A stretch of 64,000 nt of DNA. Source: Ulva prolifera (taxonomy: Eukaryota > Chlorophyta > Ulvophyceae > Ulvales > Ulvaceae). The stretch is taken from the NCBI GenBank assembly GCA_023078555.1, contig CM041201.1, positions 2,487,713-2,551,712 on the forward strand, in the 5' to 3' direction. Below, in pieces: positions 11,957 through 24,681 of the stretch; position 1 is the first letter of the stretch; the number at the start of each line of letters is the position of its first letter. The position numbers and the translations under genes were made by a program. The notes under the pieces are model-generated. The model was not told where the DNA came from. It saw only the letters and a list, made by a program, of their open reading frames with translations, and searched no databases.

Positions 11957-14900
11957 CTAGTACCCCCCAAACATCGCGGCAGTGAGGTCCGTGGCCGCCA
12001 TCGACATCCCCGGCTCGCCGGCGCGGGGGTGCGTCGGCGGCGCCGCGCGCACAAACATCGCGCGCACGGTCGACGGCACGCGGGCCGGCGCCGACGCCGG
12101 CGGCCGCGCATGCATGCCGCCGTTCTCCGGCCGCTGCCCGGCCATCAGCTGCGTGTTCTCCGGCACTGGCGGCACCCGCAGCCGGTAGCTGTCGAGGACC
12201 ATCTTTGCGTAGTCCGAGCTGCACTGCGCCGGGATGGACGGGCAGTAGACCTCGGGCTGCCACGCGACGCGGGGCCGCTGTGCGGGAGACGAGAGGGCGG
12301 CGCTCATGCTGCGCGAGCTGTCGCTGTGTGCATGTTGCACGAGGGAGAGGTAGCTGCACACGCATGAGGAGGGCTCGGCGTGCCCGGGCGGGTGATTTGT
12401 GTGGTGGTTGTGTGTCCCGTAGAGCAATTGCAATTCGTTGATACTACAACCTCCATGCATGCACGGCATGCATGTGGAAAGAGAGTGCGGCTCAGTGATG
12501 CCGGCAACAGTGATGCTACCATGCACTGGGCCTTTGCAAAGTGCACGGGGTTCTGTTTGTTCCATGCAAAGAGAGAGGAGACCATGGGCCGAACCTTGCG
12601 TCTCGGCTCGCGACGTCCTTCGGCGGCTTGTTGATGCCCATCCAGTGCTGCAGCGGCGTGAGCAGCGCGACCGCCCAGATGATGTACCCTGAAAGCACCG
12701 GCAGCGTCGCGTCGGGCTCCCGCGGCCCGAACTTGGCGGGTGAAAAGTAGACGACGACCATGAGGAGCAGCCAGAGGAAGGGGAGGAGCTGGAAGGTGAA
12801 GATGGAGAACGAGAAGGCCTTGACGCTGAAGGTGGGGGGCTTGCGGCAGATGCGCAGCACGAGGACCTGGTCCACCACGTAGCTGCACGCATGACCGCTG
12901 GTGTGTGTTGCAGGGACAAAGATGAGAAGACACGGAGCCCCGACAGCACGCAGCACCAGAACGGAAAGTACAAGACAGCGCACACGAGCCACAGCCGCCA
13001 TCCGACGCAGAAAACATCAGCTGCGTTGGTGTGTTGAGGCCACACAAACAAACGAGCACGCGCGTGTCATGCGGGCCGCGAGAGTGTGCACAATTGCAAA
13101 GTGGAGACGCCGCTGTGAAAGTGAGGCCCCTGACATGCAGTTTGCAGCGGTGACACGGACAGTTCCCGGTGACCAGGACCACACGCTGCGCCAGCAGCCA
13201 GCGGGTCACGCTCTCGGGCACACGCCCAGGCCTGCCGGCCCCGCTCTCGGACAAACGCAGGACAGCTCGCAACACAAATCAATGACAAGACAACGGGGGG
13301 AGGGGGGGCGCACGAGACGATGCTACCGATGAGGCCCAGCACGGTCGAAGCAGGCAGCACGGGCATGTAGAGCACGGTCAGCGCGACGGTGCGGACGGTG
13401 TTGGCGACGCGCAGCGGCAGCAGGAACGGCGGGGGGTCCATGAGTGCGTCGGCGGCGTCCTGCGTGCGCGCGCGGTGCGACAGCACGCCCGAGAACAGCG
13501 GGTGGGGGGGGTTGAGCAGCGCGAAGAAGTTGGGCAGGATGATGTTGAAGACCTGGATGAAGAGGGCCTCCTGCGCGATGCCGCCGGGGATGTACCTGCA
13601 CCGCACACACCGTCACTAATTGTGCTTCCTGCCATTCCGACTCTGCCACGGTAACAAAGGCGTATTTGTGCATTCGCTTGATAGGTACATGCGTGTCCGG
13701 CTTCGTGCGTGTAACACAGCACGCAGCACGGGGCCCGCAGCAGGGACGAGTCGAGTGTGGCGACCGGGAATCAGGTGTGATGGCCATAGAGGCGGTGCGA
13801 CGGAGAGGCTGGGATGCAGGCAGTGGAGGCACACTGCGGGGCAGCTATGCATGGCCACCGTGGCCACCAGGGCTCCACCGCATCTGGCGCAGCGCGTTCT
13901 GTGTTGCCAGACCGACTCACCAAAACATCACATCTGCAGACCCTCCCCCAGAGCCTGTGAGTTATTGAACAACGGCAAGCGACCGGACCAAGCAGCGCAC
14001 AGCATGCAGCACGCACCAGTGCCAGTCGGAGTCGTCCATGAGGTAGCGCGCCGCGACGGGCACGGCGACGGAGTTGAGGAGGTAGAAAATGGAGAGCTTG
14101 GCGGTGGTGGAGGCGAGGGCGGTGGAGTGCATGTGGTGGCCCTCGAAGGCCTCCGCAGCGAGGAGCAGCATCGTGACGAGGGTGTTGATGAGCGCGACGG
14201 CGAGGCCTTGCGCCGCCGCGAGCTGCGTCGTGCGCGACACGTCCATGCCGACGTCCAGCGTCATGCTCTGCATGCATGCACGCGGCGTCAGGCCGGCCGG
14301 ACCATGCACCGAGCCGGAGAACGCGCATCGCGCGGCATTGCATTCATGCACAGCCGGCCCGCTCCGGCGCGACCCCTTGCCAGTGAACGTTGTTTACGGA
14401 ACTCCAGATCTCAGTGAGCACGATGTTGGACCTCCAGCATTGACATACAAGATTACCGGTGCGGCCGCAGCAGGCATGGGGGGGGGGGGGGCGGGGGGCG
14501 CACCCCGTCCTCGTCGCAACCATCCGGAAGGTCTCCGTTCTCGTCCCGCGTCTGCGCCGTGCAGTACAGCCGCTCCTTGCGCAGACCCTCCGCGAAGGAC
14601 GCGAGCATGAAGAGCAGCCCGACCGAGATCGCGAGCGCGAACCCGCACACAAACCACACACGCAGGAACCGCGCCACAGATGCCTGCGGCGCGTCCGTCA
14701 TGTTGTCCCACACCAGGTCGCTCGCCTCCGCGGCCCGGCCCGCGCGGACCTCACCCCCCGCTCGCCGCTTCAACACCTCATCGACTACTTGCGCCACCCG
14801 CTGTACCGGCCCGCCGCCGCCGCCGCCGGCCGCCGGCGCGGCCGCGGTCTGCATGCGTGGGCCACCGTACTTCGCCGCGAATAGCCCCCTCTCCCAGAGC

Positions 14901-17900
14901 AGGTCCCGGATCGCGGCGGCTGCATGCCGCTCGTAGTTGTATACGACGATGCAGCTGTGCGAGGCCTTGGTGAGAGGTTTCGCCTCAGCCGCCGTGAGGT
15001 CCGCGCGGAGGGTGACGAGGTGTTCGCGGGTTGCCGCGGCCGCCGCGGCCGGGGAGCGGTGCAGGCACAGCGTGCGGATGTAGATCCAGTCGGTGAGGGG
15101 CAGCCGGGCGAGCCAGGAGGGTGGCGGAGGGGGCGCCTTGCCCTCCACGAGCGCCTGCAGCTCCTCCAGCCGGCTCTGCGCCATGCGGATCTGCACAGCC
15201 ACACGCATGCTGGGCGTGCTATGCATGCTGGGACGCACTGTCATGCATATGCCGATGCACACACCGGCACGTGTGCTGCCCACGCCAAGGAGTGCACGGT
15301 GCTTTTGCAGGAGGGGCAGGCAGGGGGAGAGTGTGTGGCGCTCGTGACAGCATCCACTGGGGGTGGCTCCCGCAGAATATGAGTGACCAAGCTCAAGTGC
15401 ATTCGGGCCACCGCACGGAATGGATTTGGTATTTGTGAGCTATTTGTAGGGGGGGGGGGGGGGGGGGGGTTTGCGACCATGCGCATGGGCGCCCCACACT
15501 GCATACAGCATGCCGAATCCACCGTAGCGGGCGGGGCACCGAATGGACCTCTCCGCAGGGCCCTGGCACCCATGTAGACACCGGTCGAGTCGAGTGACCT
15601 GCCCTAGGCCCGACCGTGGACACCAGCCTGGGCGGCGCAGTCCGCACAGCCACCACCACCTTCAGGCGCACCACGCTGCCACGCCGCGGCCGTCGCCACT
15701 GCATTTTCATGCGCCCCCCCTCCGAAATCCACAATGCGATGCACCCGTGCATGCATGCACAGCACGCACCTTGGAAGCCGCGCTCAGCGCAACGCCCACA
15801 GTCGAGGGCCGCACGAGCTGCGCGACCGGGCCGTAGCGCCGCGCGAACTCGAGCACCTCGTCGTCCGACGCGGCCGCGACCGCCGGCCCCGCCAGCTCGA
15901 CGGCGAACGAGGCACCGGTCGCCACGCGCCCCCGCATGCGCTTCGCCGCGGCCGCGATCGCCGCGCTGAGGGACACGAGCCACAGCATGTACACCGCGAC
16001 GGCCCCGGCGCCCCACAGCCACAGCACGGAGCGCGGGATCGGTTTGGTCTGGTTGGTGTTAAGCTGGAGGTCGCAGCAGAAGCAGTACGCTGCAGCACGC
16101 TCATGCGGGTTGTGAGCATCGGCAGGGGCTCATGCATGTTGTGAGCCGTGGCGGCCGCTCATGCGGGTTGTGAGCCTCGGCGGGGGCGCATGCGTGTTGT
16201 GACACCCGCCGCGGCTCGGAGCCCAGTGAGAGGTGAATTCGCGTTATGCGACATGACTTATCTCACACAGCACAGCAGTCTGACTCACACCGTATGCATC
16301 TGCGGTTGCATGCTACCACCGGGCACGTCCGACGACGCAGTCCTCTCAACAAGCCATATGGTTGCACATCATGGATGCATGCATTATAAAACATAACACC
16401 GGGAACAGGCACAGATGCACCACGGCCAGCGGCCGAAAGTGATCGATCATTAGGCATCGACACCAGTGATCGCCGGCGGCCGGTAGACGGTCACCAGTGA
16501 GCAGTCGCCTTATGTGCAGTGACACCAGCCCCTAACAGAATCGACATGCGGACACCAAGGATCCTCCTGTCCAAAGCAGCAGACATCTTGAGACCCTCAC
16601 ATACCTCAAACGCATGCCAGGCTAGTATCACACGCCACAGCAACCAGCACAGCCGTGCCCGGTGCCTACAACCGGAGCACTTCACAAGCAGAGGCGGGGG
16701 GGGGGGGGGGGGGGGGGGAGGCGCACATGCATCGGCTCGCCACTGCACACTCGAGTCGAACTCCCACTTGTTGCACGGCATGCGCACGTTGCAGAGGCTC
16801 TCCGCGGGGTCGAGCCACCGCGTGTCGATGAACGCGGCGCAGCGCGGCTCGAGCAGCTTCGACGTGTTGAACACGCATGACGCCGGGCACACGAGGGGGC
16901 TGCTGAAGGTGCTGTCGGAGCAGAAGTGGCCGACCGTCATGTTGGTCCACATGTTCGGGCTGCCCTGCACCGTGGCGCGCACGCGTGCATGCATGCGCGG
17001 AAGTGGCGTGGGGGTGTGAGCGTGCCGGCGGAGGTGGCAGGGCGCCTGCTGCTGCCGGTAGCGGTTGTACTGCTGAGTTTGAGGTTTGAGGGCCCCAGAT
17101 GTCTAGTTTGGAGATGATGGCTATATGATGTGAGGCTGATTCATGCGAACGAACCCGTGCGAGCGGAATGTGTGTGAGCTGGACACCCAAGGCCTTCGCG
17201 GTCAGCAGCAGGTGCCCGGCCGCGCTGAGAATGGGCGGCATGGGATAGAGGCCCCTGGCATTGCATGCCCAGACCCCATCGCCCCAGGCTGGGCACACGA
17301 GATGGGTGCAGATCATGGTCGAACACAGGCACAGGCGGCAATTGAACACCGTTCGGTCGGCCCCCTCCGCAGGAGAAGGCCTATGCGTGTCTCGCGTGAG
17401 CCGCCACGCCATGCTGCGGCTGTGCACAGAAAACAGCTGCAGGCTATGTGGGCCCAGGGGCAGCGGGGCAGGCGTGGGGGCAGCGCTAAGATGCTCCAAC
17501 TCACAGCAACAAGGCGGCGCGGCCAGAAGCTGGTGTGTTCTGTGAAGCTAGCAGCGCAGCAAACGTAGCACGCATCGAGGCAGACTGAAGCGCCACCATG
17601 TGTGGCCGTGGTGTGGGGGGGGTATGTAGGATTTGTGTGGCTCTGTGCCGCATGTCAAGTGGGGAGACTTGCAGGGCGCACCTTGCTGGTGGAAGGGCAT
17701 TCTCTTCGGGACAATTGATCGGGGGGTAGGGTAGTGTCGGCATAGACGCTCAGAGGAGTGCGATCCAGCAGAGTGTACGTTTTGCGGAAGTTCTCTGCGG
17801 AGATGTTCTTGGCGAGGGGAAATACTGCGAGGATGGTCAGCACGAGCATGAGCCCGATGACGCTGCCCTGCGTGACGAAGTACAGCGACAGCCCGCTCGC

Positions 17901-18008
17901 GTCCCTGGGGAAGTTCCATGGCAGCGTCAGCAGCGGGAGCAGCGGTGGCTTTGAGAGAGGCTCGCCTGAGGTCGCCTGAGACCGAGCTGTTTCCGGCTCA
18001 GTAAGCAT
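11957..18008 (-). CDS. CSC1/OSCA/TMEM63-like ion channel (DUF221 family)
   Basis: Predicted membrane channel of the osmo/mechanosensitive CSC1-OSCA-TMEM63 group. Eight exons join in phase: 17682-18008, 16751-16964, 15770-16089, 14504-15190, 14017-14267, 13314-13595, 12595-12882 and 11957-12323, giving 911 aa, within the family's size range. A first membrane segment (about 49-66) precedes a Cys-rich outer loop with several N-x-S/T sites, then the segment VLWLWGAGAVAVYMLWLVSL. A cytosolic part follows with EVLEFARRYGPV (RRM-like) and SDLVWDNM, the family's D-x-x-W-x-N signature. The pore half contains FEGHHMHSTALASTTAKLSI, YIPGGIAQEALFIQVFNIIL and DQVLVLRICRKPP. The C-terminus is polar. The start at 18008 is the first Met of the first exon; an extra 5' exon cannot be excluded. 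Introns hold G homopolymers (15449-15469, 16696-16718). Confidence 0.75.
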
Positions 18009-20246
18009 GAAGTGCCGCGCACGCACCGCTGCCAGATCCCTGCACAAAAGTTCACATATATAGACCTAGGAACTACTATGCGTGGAAACGCGCGGGAAGT
18101 AGCCTTCCTGACGAGTTGTGGAGGTGTCGTTTGGTGACGGGACCGATGCGATGTTGCCTCATGCGAAGCAAGGCCAAGCGGGATCCGATGATCAGATCGG
18201 CATTGCCTGAGCACCACAAGCAACTTGCCTATGCAGCTGTCGTCGCATGTATTCACTTAGCGCAGCACACACTGATAAATAGGTGCCTAGTCTGCCAGCG
18301 CGAGAGGTGCGGTGCAAGTCTTGGCAAGCATGTTTATTACACGCGGAAGGCCGCACACCTGTCCGCAGCATCTGCAGGACGGATAGATCCCATAATGATT
18401 TATGTTTGCATATCTTTGTTGGCTGGCCCCGGTGGGCACCTAGGCTGAGCCGGTGTTCCCGGTGAGCCGAGCGAAGCTATGCCTCTGCAGCTGTCGGGAG
18501 CCTCTAGAACCGACACGACAGCGCTAGTGGCCTCACCGCTTGCAGAATACCTATTCTATGTATTACCACGGTTGACACGGTCGATTGTGCATCTCATTCG
18601 CATGTGCAGGACATGCCTGGCTCGCCGGCAATGCTTTCGAGTGGCCGCTGTGGCAAAGAAACGGGCCCCAGACCACCTCAAACTACATAAACTAGTGTTG
18701 TATATTCCGGGACTAGGAATTGGTGCATCGGCATGGGTGTAGGCGTGCTAGGTGGAGGCCTGGAAAAAGAGAGATGTGTCTCCAAGCGTATCTGCTTACT
18801 CGTGTCATGCATGGCTTTGCATGATGAGAGGTGTGAACAATGCATGCGGAGCAAACTCCCGATCTCTCGAACGCAACGATACCCGATTCCCGCCTCGCAG
18901 CCAACATGGCCCTGATGCATGCGGTCCTGCTTGAGCCCTGGGATCGTATTGCTCGGCCAGACGACTTCACAGGAGGTTGCGACCCGCTCCTCAAGATGTT
19001 CAAGCTGAAATGCAAGTTGACGCATGGCTGCCACTCATCGATCGCAAGGGGCCCCATGGGGCCCCAGCCGCCTGATTAAATGTGCGATACGTATCATGCG
19101 CATGAGCGCTCGAGCGTTTCACCATTCTCAGAGACACTGGCTAGGCTCGATTGGCTCAAGCCCCACCGCCGTACCCCATGGCCACCCAAAGCTGTCACCG
19201 CGCTACGTCAACGCTGCTCCGCGCCCGTGCTGTTACGCGCCGCGCCGACGCATTCAGAGCCGCCATCCCCAGGCGTGCGGCCACAGTGGGCGAAGAACAC
19301 GTCACGCGCACCAACACATCGCCCCAGTCCGGCAAGACAAGCACCTCATGCCCCGCGTCATGGTGCAACCCCTGCTGTCCGTGTGAATGTGCCGCTCCCA
19401 CGGAATAGCCTTACAGTGATTCGATGTCTGGGTGTGTTACAGCAAATTCAACGGGTTCAAATAAAAATTCATCAATGTCACGTTCTACGCCGCTTGGGTT
19501 TGCGTTGCTGCAGTGGGTGGAGGCGCCGGCGGGCTACGTGAAGTACCATGCATGTGTACTGACTCTGGGAGTGACCTCGCCCTGGGCCCGTCACGATATA
19601 CACAGCTTCACGCCTCGAGGCCTGGAACGTTTTGGGCCCCACAGCAGCCTCAGCCTCTGCACACGCAGCTACGACTCCCCCTCAACATACACATTCGAGC
19701 TCCACTGATGGCGAGCAAATCTCTCGGGCTACCTCGAAGATCCACACAGCCATTGCTTCCCCCAGTGGCGCAGCTGACATGCCGGCGTCGGCCGCGCGGC
19801 ACGCCGTATCCCGCAGAGCGGCACACATGTCAGCACGCGGCGAACGAGCCTGCGGGTGTGGGTACACGGGCCGCAGATGCCTTGCCCCTCACCAGGTGGG
19901 CGCCAGGTGCGGCCCGGCTGCGGCGTGCTGCACCGCCCATGGCCGCCTGCGCCGCCGCGGCCACGTTTGCGGCCTCCCCGCGTAGGCAACGGCGCTGGGG
20001 CTTTTGCAGAGACTGCGGGCCGGGGCGCGGGTGCATGCCACGCATGCGTTGTGCTGTGCGCCCCGCAGGTGACCCAGCAGCTGATTCCTTTCGTACCGGC
20101 AACAGCTGCACCCCAGCCGGCGCAGGGAGACGTTTGCGGCGACGGGGACTCCAACCCCTGGAAAAACCCTGAGCGGGCCACGCATGGCACGGCACGGGGG
20201 GTGCGTAGCCGCCACAAGCACACGCACGGATGCAAGCGGCCCGCGT
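18009..20246. other. Intergenic, no gene recognised
   Basis: This lies between the divergent 5' end of the channel gene and the 3' end of the IMPACT-type gene. Long overlapping frames on both strands at 19500-20200 look like GC-driven open frames: compositionally biased, without motifs. No repeat of the two main families was noticed. Confidence 0.45.
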
Positions 20247-21362
20247 TCAGGCCGGCACGGGCTCCGCGGTGACGCGGCCGGCGGTGCTGTCCCGCACCAG
20301 CGCCGCAAGCGGCCCCGCGGCACGCTCCGCCACCGACACGGTGAGACGCAGCGCGCCGTCGGCGCCGTACTCCTCCGCCTGCCGCTCCGCCGCGTGCCGC
20401 TGCAGCGCCGAGAAGACGCTGCCGATGTGCTCGACGGGCACCTCCATGCGCAGCTGCGCCTGCATGCATGGAGCACATGCATGTGACCACATGGCGACAC
20501 CGGCCCTGATGACTCGGCGTCTGTGACGGATAATGCGGGGTGCACCGTCGGGGAGATCGGACTGCGCTGTGTGGGCGACTCCTCGGGCGGGAGGGTGTCC
20601 TGCAAGAACGGGGTGCCACGGGCCCTGCCGTCCAGCGCACGCACGCATGGTGTCACTCCCTACACCTGCGGCGTTATTGACGTCTCTGCAGCAGGTACAG
20701 CCGCCGAAGCATCCAGCCAGAGCATGAACGCGACGTTCACCGATCGCCGCATCGGCGATGCACCGATCAACATCCTACTATTGGCACGCGCGACTGTTGT
20801 GCATGGGCAGGTTAGAGCCACAACATCCATCAACGCTCACGTGGTGTACGCACGGCGGGTAGAGCAGCAAGGCGCGCACCCGCCGGGCGACAAACTCGCG
20901 AGGCGCCTCCTGCAGGCACTGCCGCGCGGCCCCGCCGTACGCGCGCACCAGGCCCCCCGTGCCGAGCTTCGTCCCGCCGTAGTACCGCACGACCAGCACC
21001 GCGACCCCCTGCAGCCCCTCCGCCTCGATCGCCGCGAGGATCGGCCGCCCGGCCGTGCCGGAGGGCTCCCCGTCGTCGTTGAAGTGATATTCACCGTCCC
21101 CGACACGGAAGGCGGTGCAGTTGTGGGAGGCGCGGGGGTCGGCGCGGGTGGCGAAGGCGGCGCGCGCGGCGGCGGCGGAGGCCACGGGCCACGCGTACGC
21201 GAGGAACTTGCTGCGCTTTGCCTCGAGCTCGGACTCATGCGGGGCCGCGAGCGTCCACACCCTGCACCGCAAACGATCGCGCGGCCTTGCAAGCAACGGG
21301 GATGGCCTTCGGTGGTGGGGTGGACGTTCGGAGTGAAAACCGGCGTCTGTACCGGGCTTCAC
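20247..21362 (-). CDS. IMPACT/YigZ-family protein (UPF0029 + DUF1949)
   Basis: Two exons, 20880-21362 and 20247-20459, phase-0 intron (donor gtgcgc, acceptor atgcag), 231 aa. Exon 1 carries the UPF0029/IMPACT core: SKFLAYAWPV, then the signature DGEYHFNDDGEPSGTAGRPI and VLVVRYYGGTKLGTGGLVRAY (from about residue 85). Exon 2 is a complete DUF1949-type C-terminal domain (VPVEHIGSVFSAL to STAGRVTAEP). This two-domain layout matches bacterial YigZ and its plant/algal relatives rather than animal IMPACT, which has an N-terminal RWD domain. The first 35 residues are basic and could be an organelle-targeting peptide. An alternative acceptor at 21262 (gtgcag) would place the start in an upstream exon. 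The biochemical role of this class is not settled. Confidence 0.85.
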
Positions 21363-23459
21363 GCGGCGTGCTCGCCTCGCCTAATGCGCTCCGATATATA
21401 GGGATTTGTACGGAACAGCTGCAATGTGAGCGATGGTGGAGGGTCAGGTGTGGGAGGCAGCTGCAGGGAGCATCCACGGCGTGTTACCGGTGTAGCGGGA
21501 CTGGCGAGTCAAATCCGCGGCGTGTGTGCCAGGGGTGGGGCATGGACTGTCAATGTGGAAGTGGCGAGCGTCCGCTGGATGGAGGACGGTATGTAGGCGT
21601 TTGCATGCAGTGTTGTGGGATCGGCAACTGCGCAACATGCTTCTGGACATCGACAACACCGGCCGAGGGGCCCAGAGCAGCGCCTGGCCTGGCAGGGTGG
21701 GGGCGTATATGCGCACGTAGCATAGACCTTCTAGAGCCTGCAGCTGGCTGACTGCAGAGTATCTCTGCAAGTAATGTGTACTTACTTTCTTAGTAGTAGC
21801 AGTTCCACCTGTGCAGGTCCTGACGGCATAACAACGAGGCCCCAGCACCACCATGCAGGTATCTGGTAACACAGACACCTGCGGCTGATGTGTCAGCATA
21901 TGGTGATCAGTGGGCTGGCTGAGGCGCGGGACGTAGTAGGCTGTGGAGGTGACAGATGGAGGTGTGTGGCTGTCGGGCCGTGGTGTCGTGCATTGGCAAA
22001 GGCAGGCCTGCAGGTCGCGGGAGAGTGCGCCTGAGTGAAGCTAGGTGCCATCACAGGGGCACTGCGCAGAGTTACCACACAAGAGACACGGTGAACGTGG
22101 GTTTTAGTTCGCCAAGCACTGTTGTGCGGTGACTGCATATGGAATAGCAGGTACACATGCACTGAACCAGGTGGGAGATCGGGCCGAAGCTACAAGCATT
22201 CCTCCACCACGCGTGCCATTCAGCATCCACCAGCACACCTCGACTTGAGTGGAGGTTCGAAGTGTTGCTAAGGATCACGTATACTTGACGGCAAGTGCGA
22301 TGAAACCTGCTGATAGCTGAACGCCGATGTGGCGCTGACAGGCTGCAATCAATGCGTCCCCCCATTACATGGTGATAGCAGCCATACATGGACAGGTGAT
22401 GTAGTGATGGCGCACCCGGGCTCGGAGCTGTCGCTGCCTGGGGCACAAAGCATACGAGTGCCGCGTGTGGACATCTTAGTCGTCGCACAGCCGGACCGCA
22501 CGCTGAGACCGGATGCCCAGCGTGACATCTCCGCGCGTCTGATCAAGAGCATCATCTGAGTGTCGCAACGACAAACGCAACTTCACTCGGGCCCGGCTCT
22601 TCGCAGGAAGGTCGCGTGACCAACATGATGGTATTCGAGGCCGTGTGTTGGACGCATGCGCTACACCATCCGAGCTGAAGCATGCAAAATTGAATTCAGG
22701 ATGCAAAGAAAGACTTCACGAAGGTCGTCGTGAATCGTCACCAGCTACAATAACATCGGTTCACGGTGAGAATCATAGGGACAGCGTCACAGGCTGTGAG
22801 GGCACATATGTGAGGGCGCAAATGTACGCATATCCTCAATCTGCTACACCTGGAATTGTAGAGGCCTGTGCACGACGATCAGCTTCACTCGAGCGTGTGC
22901 TTGGCGCTAACTGACTGTGCATGGCTACAGGTGCAGAAAGGCCGCAGTAGTGCACCCGACACCTGACTCAAATTGACACAGCGCGAGCTCTGCACCAACT
23001 TGCAGCAGCCACATCTCAATATCGGCCAGGTGGGGCGATGAATGCTCAAGCCGTATCGTTTTTTTCTGTTCATGCCCATGGGCATGCATGCATGAGCAAC
23101 AATGCCTATACAATACTGCAGTACGTGCAACAGGGGACCCATGGCTCGCACCCTGACAGAGAGAGTCCAAAATTCACATCGGGGTGACTGGATGAAAGAC
23201 TGTAGGTCAAGCATTTTTTATGAATGATCGAACCCTTACTGCAGTGGTGATCAGGACAATTGGATTCACGTACGATCATATGCTGATACAAGTCTTTGCA
23301 AAGCCAATTGAAAAGGCATGTTGCGGCGCATGGACGCTGTGCTCTGCTGCTGCCGCTTCTCTGCGGCGGGCACCGCCGTGGTCAGCGCGAGGCAGTTTTG
23401 CTCAGCTTGTGTGGATGCATGCCGGCAAGCACACAAGCTGCAACTGTGCAGTATGGCTC
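21363..23459. other. Intergenic, no gene recognised
   Basis: No coding exon with motif or splice support on either strand. No copy of the SINE or the TACAAGG family was noticed here. Confidence 0.45.
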
Positions 23460-23650
23460 AGTACGGCTCAGTGAATTTAGATTTACTTTACTTTACAGTT
23501 ATTTACTTTACTCTGAGTCAATGCAAGTGACGTCAGACTTACTCAGGCGCATCAATTCGGGACTGACAGTCGTGGACGACCGGGACCACATACGCCGCAG
23601 GGGCAAACCACCTGCAGACCCCCGCCGCATGACCGCACGGATACTACTAG
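23460..23650. mobile_element. SINE fragments (tail, + strand; body, - strand)
   Basis: At 23460-23498 the 3' tail of the SINE appears in plus orientation: tacggctcagtgaattta, then TTTAC repeats. At about 23566-23650 part of the SINE body lies on the minus strand (gggaccacatacgccg, then aaaccacctg). Neither fragment keeps the tRNA head. Confidence 0.6.
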
Positions 23651-23802
23651 CGGTCTGTGCAGTGGCAGGCCGCGGGCCCTGAGCTGCGGCGTCACAGCCA
23701 CGGCGGGGGTGCTGGTCATGCCACCCATCCACACGTGCAGCACAGGCACAGCAATGGGGCACACATGTGCGCGGTCCTTGCATGCAACACATGTGCGCTG
23801 TG

Positions 23803-24009
23803 GCCGGCGCGGGTGCTGCCGTGGCGTGGGTGTAAAGTAAAGTAAACTGAATTTACTGAGCCGTATCCTATTGGACATTGACAACTCCGAATGAACGGGA
23901 CCACATATGCCGGTGTGTCGGTGTGTGCTGCGCGTGGCTTGTTGCGTGGTGTGCGGTTCCCCTGGTTGCTGCTCGCGGTGCTACCTGCCTTGCTTGCTTT
24001 GTCCTTGTC
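23803..24009 (-). mobile_element. Composite insertion with 16-bp target-site duplication
   Basis: The 207-bp block is bounded by identical acacatgtgcgctgtg at 23787-23802 and 24010-24025. Its right end is a minus-orientation TACAAGG-family sequence (gcttgctttgtccttg). Its left part contains a SINE tail and the start of its body (23832 to about 23912, minus). A SINE piece therefore lies inside a block that appears to have moved, or been duplicated, as one unit. Confidence 0.65.
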
Positions 24010-24025
24010 ACACATGTGCGCTGTG

Positions 24026-24226
24026 TGTGGCAATCTGGATTTTTGTGTCGACTGGTGGGCGTCCCCCTTTTTTTTGGAGTTAAAGCCAAGGGCAAGGGGG
24101 TTCTGTGGGTTTTGTGTGCACAGGTTGCGGCTGTGGCGTGGGTGTGATGAACCGGGTGGGTCGTGTTCTTGCGCTGCTTGCTGCTTCGGCGGTGCGGCCC
24201 GCCTTGCCGCCTTTTGTGCTTTCATC
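24026..24226 (-). mobile_element. Degenerate TACAAGG-family insertion, adjacent
   Basis: The right end (ggtgcggcccgccttgccgc, then ttttgtgctttcatcacac) is a diverged minus-orientation family end. It is followed by acacgtgcgctg, a decayed third copy of the flanking acacatgtgcgctg. This suggests a second insertion into the same target. Confidence 0.45.
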
Positions 24227-24681
24227 ACACGTGCGCTGCAGCCACACATGAGAGAGTTGCAAAGCACCCTGCATTCGTCCAGGCTCCCTTGCACGCTGCT
24301 TCTACCGCAGGCTGTAAGGCAGCCGCTTTCTCAGAGGTGCTGCGACACTGTGATCGAAGATTTGAAGATTTGCGTCCAGCTCTAGACAGCTCATGCTGAT
24401 ATGTCTCATGGTGCTGTGTCCCCACAGGTGTACTTGGCTGCCAGGAAGCAAGGCCCGCTTCTCTGACAGAGCCAGCAGCATTTCTCGCTGCTCGCTCACT
24501 ACCAGGCAGCGCCCTGTCCTTGGGTGCATTTAAAGCGCACATGGTCTAAGGAGGTGCTCCGCCCAGAGGCCCGTGTTGTGTTGCATGATCAGGCCAAAGA
24601 ACAGCGAGCTGTTGTATTCTGCACCGAGGAAGCGGGCCACGGCTACCAGTTTGTAGAGGCTGATGTACTGGAGGAAGGCTG

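Noticed and set aside
12905..12960. TACAAGG-family copy inside a CSC1-like intron (tgttgcagggacaaagatga).
   Set aside because: The match is limited to the first 15 bases; the core is not recognisable.
19729..20640. Long minus-strand open frame of 303 codons overlapping the IMPACT-type gene.
   Set aside because: It is a GC-driven shadow frame of the 20247-20459 exon with biased composition and no motif.
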